Shown one piece after another: positions 57,300 through 64,000 of a stretch of DNA of 64,000 nucleotides. Where the stretch lies: assembly GCF_016917755.1 (NCBI RefSeq), contig NZ_CP070326.1, positions 2,294,001-2,358,000 on the forward strand, given 5' to 3'. The notes beneath the pieces are model-generated. The model made no database searches. It worked only from the letters and a program-made list of their open reading frames with translations, and had not been told where the DNA came from. Made by a program: the position numbers and the translations under genes. Every line of letters begins with the position of its first letter. Within the stretch, counting starts at the first letter, position 1. This stretch comes from Streptomyces noursei. Lineage in GTDB: Bacteria > Actinomycetota > Actinomycetes > Streptomycetales > Streptomycetaceae.

Positions 57300-57608
57300 A
57301 AACCCACGGACAACGTCGGCACCAACCTGGGCACCGTCGACCCCAGGTCCCTGACGTTCAAGAAAAACGGCAACGAAGTCGTTCGTATCAACACGCCCGG
57401 CGGCGTCAGGATCGGCACCGGTGATCCACGCGTTCAACTTCATGTGCAGGAACTCGTCGGAACCGGGTTGGACTTGCGGTCGGCGGATTCAATCACGTTC
57501 TATCCGCCGGAAGGATTTGCCTGGTTCCACATCGAGATGATCTGGTCTCGTCGTTTCGGGATTTTCAGCATGCTCAATCAGAGTCACCTTGCCATAAAAC
57601 CAGCTTGA
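57300..57608 (+). pseudogene. Fragment resembling a phage tail-fibre or adhesin tail
   Basis: The frame begins after a TAG with no start codon and runs to TGA at 57608. It reads LTFKKNGNEVVRINTPGG then VRIGTGDPRVQLHVQE, resembling the V-G-I-G-T-x-x-P repeat motif of tail fibres and trimeric adhesins. About 100 codons remain. Its position next to a phage-like PP-loop gene suggests a prophage relic. Similarity is judged by eye only. Confidence 0.35.
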
Positions 57609-57669
57609 CTTCCCCCATAGAGTGTCGTTTGCTGTGTCGTCCCGCGAGACACTTGGGGCGAGGAGAGAA

Positions 57670-58473
57670 ATGGCGGAGGCTCAAGTCAAGGTGATCTCTT
57701 ACGGAGGTGGCGTCCAGTCGACGGCCCTTCTGGTACTGGCCGCACAGCGTGACATCGACTTTCAAACGTTCCTGTTTTCAAATGTGGGCGATGACAGCGA
57801 GAATCCCGCGACGCTGAAATTTATTGAGGAAGTCGCGAGACCGTACGCGCAGGAGCACAGGATCGACCTCCACACTCTAGAGCGCCGGCGCCGCAATGGC
57901 GCTACCGAGACCCTCTGGGGGCGGCTCCACAAGCCAGAAGCAAGGTCAACACCAATTCCCATCCGGATGGCCAACGGGGCTCCCGGTCGACGCAACTGCA
58001 CTGCCGATTTTAAGATCAAGGTAGTTTCGAGATGGCTTCGAGAGCACGGCGCCACCGCCAAATCTCCGGCGACTGTCGGCATCGGGATCTCAGTTGACGA
58101 GATCCATCGAGCGAACAGGAGAAGGAGCGACCCTCGCGAGGAGATCACTTACCCGCTGCTTGACCTCGGGCTACGTCGCGAGGACTGCACGCGCCTCATC
58201 CGCAAGTCTGGTCTCCCCGTTCCCCCAAAGAGCTCCTGCTTCTTCTGCCCGTTTCACACGGTCAGCGATTGGCAGGAGCTGCGCAAGACGGACCCGGCAT
58301 TGTTCGCCAAGTCTCAGCAGCTTGAGGAATTCATCAATGTGCGAAGGGCGGCTCTCGGTCGGGATGCTGCGTACCTCACCCGTTACGGGATTCCGCTCGG
58401 CGAGGCGGTACCCGACATGCCGAGCGATAACGAAGACGACGGCGCCTGCGATTCTGGATGGTGCATGACCTAA
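57670..58473 (+). CDS. Orphan PP-loop ATPase (PAPS reductase-like)
   Basis: 267 residues from the ATG at 57670 with GAGGAGAG upstream. The PP-loop SYGGGVQST lies at residues 10-18. Five cysteines are placed as CTADFK (Cys110), CFFC (Cys190, Cys193) and the C-terminal CDSGWC (Cys260, Cys265), which could form an iron-sulfur site. The SYGGGVQS type is common in phage and mobile-element PAPS-reductase-like proteins and in DNA/RNA modification. It lacks desulfurase or assimilation partners next to it. It stands alone and may supply a second sulfur-handling activity near the Ssp locus. Confidence 0.75.
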   Translation: MAEAQVKVISYGGGVQSTALLVLAAQRDIDFQTFLFSNVGDDSENPATLKFIEEVARPYAQEHRIDLHTLERRRRNGATETLWGRLHKPEARSTPIPIRMANGAPGRRNCTADFKIKVVSRWLREHGATAKSPATVGIGISVDEIHRANRRRSDPREEITYPLLDLGLRREDCTRLIRKSGLPVPPKSSCFFCPFHTVSDWQELRKTDPALFAKSQQLEEFINVRRAALGRDAAYLTRYGIPLGEAVPDMPSDNEDDGACDSGWCMT

Positions 58474-58560
58474 GCAAGCCAGCTCGGCGACGCCTGAAAA
58501 CGGGGTCACTGGCGGCGTATCAAATCTGGCAGCCGCCTTCGGTAGGCAGAGCCTCTCGCA

Positions 58561-59562
58561 GGGTTTCGGCGTAGTCGCGTGGCGCCCGTTTCGTGACGTA
58601 CTGTCAGTTCGGCTGTGCCCCGGGACGCGACAGGCACGGCTTCCAAGATCATGGAGTTCTCTACGCCCCGTGATCCGAGTGGAAGACCGCGCCTGCCGAC
58701 GTGTCATCGCTGATCCCGCCTGCCCTTGACCAGCTCCGCGAGCATCCCGAGGTCGTATCCGACGAGGTCCCGCGCCTGCTGAAGCAACTGGCCGAGGTGC
58801 CCGGCCGCGAGACCCACGCGTCATACGGCACGCTCTGGTTGCCGTGCTCGCGCTGACCGCGTGCGCGGTTTTGCCGGGGGCGACCTCTGTGCTGGTAGTC
58901 GGCGAGTGGATCGCCGACGCCCCGCTGAACCTCCTGGAACGCCTCGGCATACGCCTCGACCCACTCTTCCCGCAGCGGCTCCTGCCTGCGGAAACGACGG
59001 TCCGGCGGCTACTGGCCCGCATCGACGGCGACGCGCTGGACTGGACGGTCGGGCGCTGGCTCGCCGACCGACGCCCGAAGGCGACCGGGCTGCGCGGCCT
59101 CGCAGTGGACGGCAAAAGCCTGCGTGGCGCGGCCAAAGCGAAGGGCCGCAAGATCCACCTGCTCGCCACACTGGAACACACCACCGGCCTGGTCTTGGCC
59201 CAGCTGGACGTCGGCGACAAGACGAACGAGATCACCTGCTTCCAGCCGCTGCTGGACACCGTCGCCGACCTGGCAGGAGTCGCCGTCACCAGCGACGCGA
59301 TGCACGCCCAGCGCGAGCACGCCGACCACCTCCTCGGCCGCGACACCACCTTCGCCGAGGACGCCTTCCAGCTGTGGACCGGCAACGCGCCCCGCGCGAT
59401 GGCCACCTGGCGCAACCTCGCCATCGGAGCTCTCCGCACGGCCGGAGTGAAGAACATCGCGGCCGGCCTCCGCCCCAACGCCCGCGACCCTCACCGCCCC
59501 CTCGCGCTCCTCGACCTCGGATGATCACGAACTGGACGTTATGCGACTACGCCGAAGCCTTG
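58561..59562. mobile_element. Degenerate ISAs1-family insertion sequence
   Basis: Imperfect inverted ends share TTCGGCGTAGTCGC (58571 region on the left; reverse-complement GCGACTACGCCGAA near 59540 on the right). The transposase inside is frameshifted and internally deleted. No clear target duplication was found. Confidence 0.6.
58698..59524 (+). pseudogene. ISAs1-family transposase, frameshifted and deleted
   Basis: The start [20 protein letters not shown] is followed near 58805-58830 by a frame change into [20 protein letters not shown]. It continues with [17 protein letters not shown] and [13 protein letters not shown], the ISAs1 hallmarks. After [10 protein letters not shown] the central 150 or so residues of the family are missing and the sequence jumps to [20 protein letters not shown]. 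Inactive. Confidence 0.75.
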
Positions 59563-59565
59563 CCC

Positions 59566-59649
59566 GGTAGACGGGTTGCCAACCAAGAGCAACCTGCCCG
59601 CCTGGAGCTTCACGCGCTTGTCTCGAAAATTAATCAGTTCAGCTCGGCC
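59566..59649 (+). pseudogene. Left piece of an unrecognised host gene split by two IS elements
   Basis: Reads ANQEQPARLELHALVSKINQ then FSSAL up to the CTAAG target site. It joins in frame with the piece at 61957-62129 once both insertion sequences and the extra target copies are removed (FSSAL then RFLSDTLAAP). The 5' part is lost near the ISAs1 relic. Confidence 0.5.
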
Positions 59650-59757
59650 CTAAGTGGACGGTTCGTGAGTCTTTGAGTCGTTCTGTGGTCGCCTGATGGT
59701 GTGAGGCGGGGGCGGAATCCGCGGATTCGTGGTGCGGGGTCTGCTGGGGTTGGCGGG

Positions 59758-60603
59758 GTGAGTGAACGCAAGCCGTACCCCAGCGACTTATCGGACGAGC
59801 AGTGGTCGTTGATCGAGCCGGTGATCACCGCGTGGAAGGACCGGCACCGCTCGGTCAGCGGTCATCAGGGCGCTTACGACATGCGGGAGATCGTGAACGC
59901 GATCCTCTATCAGGGGCGGACCGGCTGTCAGTGGGCCTACCTTCCGCACGACCTGCCGCAGAAGAGTGCGACGTACTACTACTTCGCCGCCTGGCGGGAC
60001 GACGGAACCGACCAGGTCATTCATGAACTCCTGCGCTGCCAGGTCCGTGAACGCGCCCGACGATTAGAGGACCCGACCCTGGTGGTGCTGGACACCCAGA
60101 GTGTCCACGCGGCCGTCGGGGTCCCCGCCGCCACGACCGGCTACGATCCGGCCAAACGGGTGCCGGGCCGCAAACGCGGCGTGGCAGTTGACGTCCTCGG
60201 CCTGGTCATCGCGGTCGCCGTCCTCGCCGCGAACGTCCACGACAACACCGCGGGCATCGCCCTGCTGGACCAGGTCGCCGAGCACACCGGCGACACCGTC
60301 CGCAAAGCCCTGGTCGACCAGGGCTTCAAGAACCAGGTCGTCGAACACGGCGCCGGCCTGGGCATCGACGTCGAGATCGTCGAACGCGACCCCGGCTACC
60401 GGGGATTCCTGCCGCAACCGAAGCGGTGGAGAGTCGAGCAGACCTACGGCATCCTGATACTGCACCGACGCCTGGTCCGTGACTACGAGCACCGCACCGC
60501 CTCGTCCGCCTCCCGCGTCTATTGGGCGATGTCCCATGTCATGATCCGCCGTCTCACCGGCACGAACACCTCCACCTGGCGCGAGGAGGCGGTAAGCGCG
60601 TGA
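59758..60603 (+). CDS. IS5-family transposase
   Basis: 281 residues from the GTG at 59758. DUF4096-type start (YPSDLSDEQWSLIEPVI; GRTGCQWAYLPHDLP), then a DDE core with VVLDTQSVHAAVG (Asp), KALVDQGFKNQVV (Asp) and RWRVEQTYGILILHRRL (Glu). Complete. Its stop overlaps the start of the passenger gene (GTGA). Confidence 0.9.
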   Translation: MSERKPYPSDLSDEQWSLIEPVITAWKDRHRSVSGHQGAYDMREIVNAILYQGRTGCQWAYLPHDLPQKSATYYYFAAWRDDGTDQVIHELLRCQVRERARRLEDPTLVVLDTQSVHAAVGVPAATTGYDPAKRVPGRKRGVAVDVLGLVIAVAVLAANVHDNTAGIALLDQVAEHTGDTVRKALVDQGFKNQVVEHGAGLGIDVEIVERDPGYRGFLPQPKRWRVEQTYGILILHRRLVRDYEHRTASSASRVYWAMSHVMIRRLTGTNTSTWREEAVSA

Positions 60604-60998
60604 ACGTTCGCCCCCTCCTTGAGGCACTGGACCTGCAAGAGGAAGCCGCCCGGGCCCTGGCTGACGACCTTCGCGCGCAGATCGACGACCTGCAGACCCG
60701 GCTGCGGGAGGCCGAGACACACCTCGAGCACCTCGCGATCACCCGCAAGACCGTCACCAGCCTCGCCGACCAGTTCCCCGCATCCCCGCCCGAACTGCGC
60801 GAGCACCCGGACTACCCGCGCATCCTCGCCGCCTTCAACGAGTCGACCGGCCCCCTGCGAGCCAAGGACGTCTGCCAGGCCCTTGGCCATGAACTGCTGC
60901 CGAAGAACGTCGAAGGCACCCGGGCCAAACTGAAGCGCCTGGTCAAACTCGGCATCCTCACCGAAGCCGACACCGGCTGCTTTACCCGGCGACACTAG
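60600..60998 (+). CDS. IS-borne passenger protein, coiled coil plus winged helix
   Basis: 132 residues from the GTG at 60600. A coiled coil (EEAARALADDLRAQIDDLQT, about 10-50) is followed by a small winged helix (PLRAKDVCQALGHELLPKNV, about 88-125). It is inside the IS ends and translationally coupled to the transposase. Possibly a DNA-binding accessory factor or regulator for transposition. I do not know a named family. Confidence 0.6.
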   Translation: MNVRPLLEALDLQEEAARALADDLRAQIDDLQTRLREAETHLEHLAITRKTVTSLADQFPASPPELREHPDYPRILAAFNESTGPLRAKDVCQALGHELLPKNVEGTRAKLKRLVKLGILTEADTGCFTRRH

Positions 60999-61071
60999 CC
61001 GGCACCGCGGCCAGCACACCTGTCCCAAGCCTCACTTCGAAACGGACATCAACTCACGAACCGCCCACTAA

Positions 61072-61956
61072 GAGGTCCTAACAAAGGCGTTGGACGTGTC
61101 TGTAGGTGATGAGACATGTAGCGAGCCCGAGGAAGGCTTCATGGATGTCGTCCCGTCGCTCCCACCGGATGCGCAGGCGACGGAAGCCGTGCAGCCAGGC
61201 GATCGTCCGTTCGACGACATACCGGAAGACGCCCAGGCCGGAGCCGTGTGGCTCGCCTCGCCGCGCGATCACGGGACGGATGCCGCGCTGCCACAGCAGA
61301 CGCCGGTACTTGTCGTGGTCGTAGCCACGGTCGGCGAACAGCGAGTCGGGCCGGCGTCGGGGCCGGCCGACAACCCCGGCGGCAGGGGGGATCTTGTCGA
61401 GCAGAGTCAGGAGCTGGGTGACGTCGTTGCGGTTGCCGCCGGTCAGCGACACCGCGAGCGGGATGCCCCGAGCGTCGGTGACGACGTGGTGCTTGCTGCC
61501 CGGCCGTGCGCGATCGACCGGACTGGGACCGCTTTTGGGCCCCTGCGAGCCGCCCGCACATGGGAAGAGTCGATCACCACCCGGGACCAGTCCAGCTTCT
61601 TCGCCGACCGCAGCTTCTTCAACAGCAGCACATGCAGCTGGCCCCACACCCCGGCCGCGTTCCACGCGGCCAGCCGCCGCCAGCAGGTCATACCCGAACC
61701 AAAGCCCAGCTCCTGCGGCAGGTACTCCCACTGGATGCCGGTGTGCAGCACGAACAGGACCCCGCACAACGCCTGCCGGTCCGGCAACCTCGGCCGCCCC
61801 TTGACCAGCTTCGGCCCCGGCTTGGGCAGCAACGGCTCGACCAACGCCCACAGTTCATCCGACACGATCCACGGCCGCGACTGACGCTTCCCCACGACCA
61901 GACCAACGAGCAAATAGGCCAACAGTCACGTGTTGAACCACTTCTGTTAGGACCTC
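61072..61956. mobile_element. IS5-family insertion sequence nested in the target site of the previous one
   Basis: 885 bp with GAGGTCCTAACA ends and a TAA duplication (61069-61071, 61957-61959). It inserted into the CTAAG copy at the right end of the 59655-61067 element, so it arrived later. Confidence 0.85.
61078..61895 (-). CDS. IS5-family transposase, two-frame
   Basis: The first frame (from the GTG at about 61895 to 61443) has IVSDELWALVEPLLPKP, GVLFVLHTGIQWEYLP and VVIDSSHVRA (Asp). The second (ending 61078) has SKHHVVTDARGIPLAVSL, LFADRGYDHDKYR (Asp) and YVVERTIAWLHGFRRL (Glu). The overlap is expected to be bridged by frameshifting. A TTG at 61922 is an alternative start. Confidence 0.85.
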
Positions 61957-62129
61957 TAAGGTTCCTGTCGGACACGCTGGCCGCGCCATGTCCTGAACGG
62001 GTCACCTGCTGGAGCCAGCTCGTGGCGAACTGGCCGCCGCTTCAGTCCGTCCAGCTGAGGAAACAACACCCGGAACTCTACGGCGAGTTGCTCGCGAACG
62101 AACTCTGGCGCAGGGAAGCAACACGCTGA
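61957..62129 (+). pseudogene. Right piece of the unrecognised host gene
   Basis: Continues the frame of 59566-59649 (RFLSDTLAAPCPERVTCW, LRKQHPELYGELLANELW) to a TGA at 62129. No family recognised; possibly the tail of a helical regulatory or immunity-type protein. Confidence 0.5.
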
Positions 62130-62240
62130 CTGTCCGCAAGACTTAAGCACGCCGCAGATCGTAGTTGGAATATCTATAGGACTCCAAACACGATCCGATA
62201 TAGCCCGAGCGCGGGTCAGTCTGTCCTGCGAGCGACAGGA

Positions 62241-64000
62241 TCAGCGAGCATTTAGATCCGATGCGAGGGTCATGAATTCTCCTCGAACCTTATCGGATTC
62301 CTCATCCAGCCCGGCTTTCAGTAATGTAATCCCGAGGGTTTCGAGAGCCATAAGAAGGTTCTCCCGATCGTTCGCGTTGCGAAAAGACTGTACAGCTTCA
62401 CGATACGCCTGGATGGCTTCATCAAACCTTCCCATCTCTTCGAATGCCCGCCCAGAGCCGCCTATCGCCAGACCTCCCATAGAAGAGTCTCCTACCTCGT
62501 GGAAGATTTCGGCTGCTTGGCGATAGACAGCGACAGCATCTTCTACCTGTCCGGCCTTTCGGTGGGCCAGTGCCAAATTGTCTAGAGCCTCAGCGAGTGC
62601 ATGACGGTCGCCGGTCTCCTCGCAGAGTCGCACATCTTGCCAGTGAGCCTCGATAGCCTCCGCATAGCGCCCGGCGCCCTGCAACGCGAGGCCGTAACTG
62701 CCGAGTGCTGCTGCCTCGCCATGGTGGTCGCGGAACTCCTGGTAGAGGGTAGCCGCAGCCAGATGCTCCTGCGCTGCCTCGGTAAATTCTCCCGACTTCC
62801 TTAGTGCCATTCCAAGAAGGTTTCGCATTGCGGCTTCTCCATGACGGTCTTCCCGGGCCTGGCAGTCCGAGACAGCATACCTATGGAGCGGGATCGCCTC
62901 GTGGACGTCTATCTCCTGGAGCGCTAGCGCAAGGCTTCCGAGCGCCTTCGCCGCCTGAGGGTCGCCAAGTTCGTGGAGAATTTCGGCGGCCTTGAGGCCG
63001 ACGTCGACCGACTCTCGATATCTACCCAGATGGTACAGAGACTGCGACAACGCATTGAGGGCTGCTTCTTCGCCATACCGATGCCCCGACCTCTGACAGA
63101 CGTCAAGTGCCGCTTCACCGATCTCGAGGGCTTCGTCAAAGCGCCGAACGTGATAGAGGACTTGCGCGAGGGCACCCAATGCCCAGCCTTCGCGGTACAG
63201 GTCACCTTGCATTCGGAGTGCCTTCAGCGCCGAATTAATTACCGTAATCCAATCATCGAAGTAGCGGCGCAGATGAAAAAACTCGTCCAGCGCAAAGGCG
63301 AGGTCAATGCCGATGTCATGGCCCGTTTGGACAGCTGCAACGAGATTCGATCGCTCTTCCTCAAGCCACTTAAGGGCTTCGACCTCTTCCTCCCCATGCC
63401 CATTGCGTTCCTTCAGGATGAGGTTGGCTGAGGTCGTCGTCGCGAGATAAAAGAAAAGGACCCTCTCCAATGAGAATTCACGCTTGTCAAGTTCGGCATA
63501 CTCCCTCCCCTTCTCGTCTGCGTAGAGACGAAGCAGGTCATGCAGGCGCCAGCGTCCCCATGTTGCGCCGGGCTCGATCAGGTGCGCCCGAGCCAGATCC
63601 TCAAGGGCGACTTCAATGTTCGTATCGCCCGTTAGGTGTGCCGCGGCACGGGAGGAAATGTCGGGTCCCGGATTGAGCGGCAGCAACCGAAAAATACGAG
63701 CCTGGTCTTCACTCAACTGTAGGTATGAGAGCTCGAAGACTGCCCGAACAGCGCGATCCTCTCGCTTAAGACGGTCAAGCCTTGCGTGGGCGGCGAAAAG
63801 CGCCTGGACCAGAGACGAAATGGGGCGGGTCGGAGAGTCGGCGAGCAGGGCGGCACAGATCTGCAGTGCGAGAGGCAGGTTACCGCAAAGCTCGACCAGG
63901 GCATAGGCTTGGTCCTGTTCATGGGCGACCCGCGAGTCATTTTCTCCGCGGGCCTGAAACAGCATTCGTCGAACAAGTTCGACTGACGCTGACGGCTCAA
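62241..64000 (-). CDS. STAND/TPR protein, C-terminal part
   Basis: The gene runs off the right edge; about 586 codons are visible. It begins within the NB-ARC region (LVELCGNLPLALQICAALLA with the GLPL-like motif), then a winged-helix-type segment (RWRLHDLLRLYADEKGREYA), and ten or more TPR units (GEAALDVCQRSGHRYGEEAA; ALGSLALALQEID). Same general class as the gene split by IS3, but a different sequence and slightly lower GC. The ATP-binding part is outside the window. Likely a signal-sensing regulator. Confidence 0.8.
   Translation of the reverse strand, partial: EPSASVELVRRMLFQARGENDSRVAHEQDQAYALVELCGNLPLALQICAALLADSPTRPISSLVQALFAAHARLDRLKREDRAVRAVFELSYLQLSEDQARIFRLLPLNPGPDISSRAAAHLTGDTNIEVALEDLARAHLIEPGATWGRWRLHDLLRLYADEKGREYAELDKREFSLERVLFFYLATTTSANLILKERNGHGEEEVEALKWLEEERSNLVAAVQTGHDIGIDLAFALDEFFHLRRYFDDWITVINSALKALRMQGDLYREGWALGALAQVLYHVRRFDEALEIGEAALDVCQRSGHRYGEEAALNALSQSLYHLGRYRESVDVGLKAAEILHELGDPQAAKALGSLALALQEIDVHEAIPLHRYAVSDCQAREDRHGEAAMRNLLGMALRKSGEFTEAAQEHLAAATLYQEFRDHHGEAAALGSYGLALQGAGRYAEAIEAHWQDVRLCEETGDRHALAEALDNLALAHRKAGQVEDAVAVYRQAAEIFHEVGDSSMGGLAIGGSGRAFEEMGRFDEAIQAYREAVQSFRNANDRENLLMALETLGITLLKAGLDEESDKVRGEFMTLASDLNAR

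Larger units (their letters stand above)
59655..61067. mobile_element. IS5-family insertion sequence with passenger gene
   Basis: 1413 bp with TGGACGGTTCGTGAG ends (one mismatch). Target CTAAG at 59650-59654 and, split by the second IS, at 61068-61071/61957-61960. Carries the transposase and a small winged-helix-like gene. Confidence 0.8.

Noticed and set aside
58171..59478. 435-codon minus-strand frame
   Set aside because: Antisense to the PP-loop gene and ISAs1 transposase; Arg/Ser/Pro-rich.

Overview
The window is high-GC actinobacterial DNA, almost certainly Streptomyces or a close relative. Codon third positions are nearly all G or C, GTG and TTG starts are common, genes are packed with 4-base ATGA/GTGA overlaps, and several families are typical of Streptomyces (replication-relaxation protein, DUF2637, DUF6879, STAND/TPR regulators, actinobacterial Tad pilus, type VII secretion). 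I saw no tRNA, rRNA or CRISPR array. The many insertion sequences and broken genes fit an accessory region: a chromosome arm, an integrated element or a large plasmid.

Layout. (1) 1-5.3 kb: a conjugation or plasmid-type operon on the plus strand, comprising the C-terminal part of a TraG/VirD4-like ATPase, a replication-relaxation protein, a transglycosylase/NlpC-P60 wall hydrolase, a DUF2637 membrane protein and a double winged-helix protein. (2) 5.4-6.3 kb: a broken IS701-type transposase ending in a perfect 24-bp inverted repeat. (3) 6.4-15.9 kb: a reduced type VII secretion (ESX-like) locus. WXG100-like proteins, a mycosin protease and a three-ATPase EccC run rightward, with candidate secreted proteins on the opposite strand. 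EccB, EccD and EccE are not in the window. (4) 16.0-19.4 kb: a serine hydrolase, then a leftward operon resembling the SDP (sporulation-delaying protein) antimicrobial-peptide system: small exported precursor, SdpA-like, SdpB-like HTTM protein and a DCC thiol-disulfide protein. (5) 20.6-36.3 kb: a leftward block with a lipoprotein, a complete-looking Tad pilus assembly operon, a LysM/BTAD protein split by an IS5-type element, and a MoxR ATPase/VWA pair. (6) 36.5-41.1 kb: small regulatory genes, including an anti-sigma-like ATPase, a TPR regulator, a SLOG-like protein and a tight four-gene cluster. (7) 41.4-46.0 kb: a STAND/TPR gene cleanly split by an IS3 element, with its DUF6879 partner. (8) 46.1-47.1 kb: debris of a Tn3-type transposase and an Eis-type acetyltransferase. 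(9) 47.2-57.0 kb: a complete SspABCD plus divergent SspE phosphorothioation-based phage defence system. (10) 57.3-62.1 kb: a phage-like fragment, an orphan PP-loop (PAPS reductase-like) enzyme, and three insertion sequences, two of them nested. (11) 62.2-64 kb: the C-terminal part of another STAND/TPR protein.

In the best-understood systems, SspA-D should place phosphorothioate marks in DNA and SspE should use them to restrict phage. EccC should power export of the WXG proteins with mycosin at the membrane. SdpA/SdpB-like proteins should mature the small precursor into a toxin. TadA/B/C/Z, CpaB, Flp and the TadE/G proteins should build a pilus. Three insertions (IS5-type, IS3, nested IS5 pair) are recent enough that removing each element with one target-site copy restores the host reading frame exactly.
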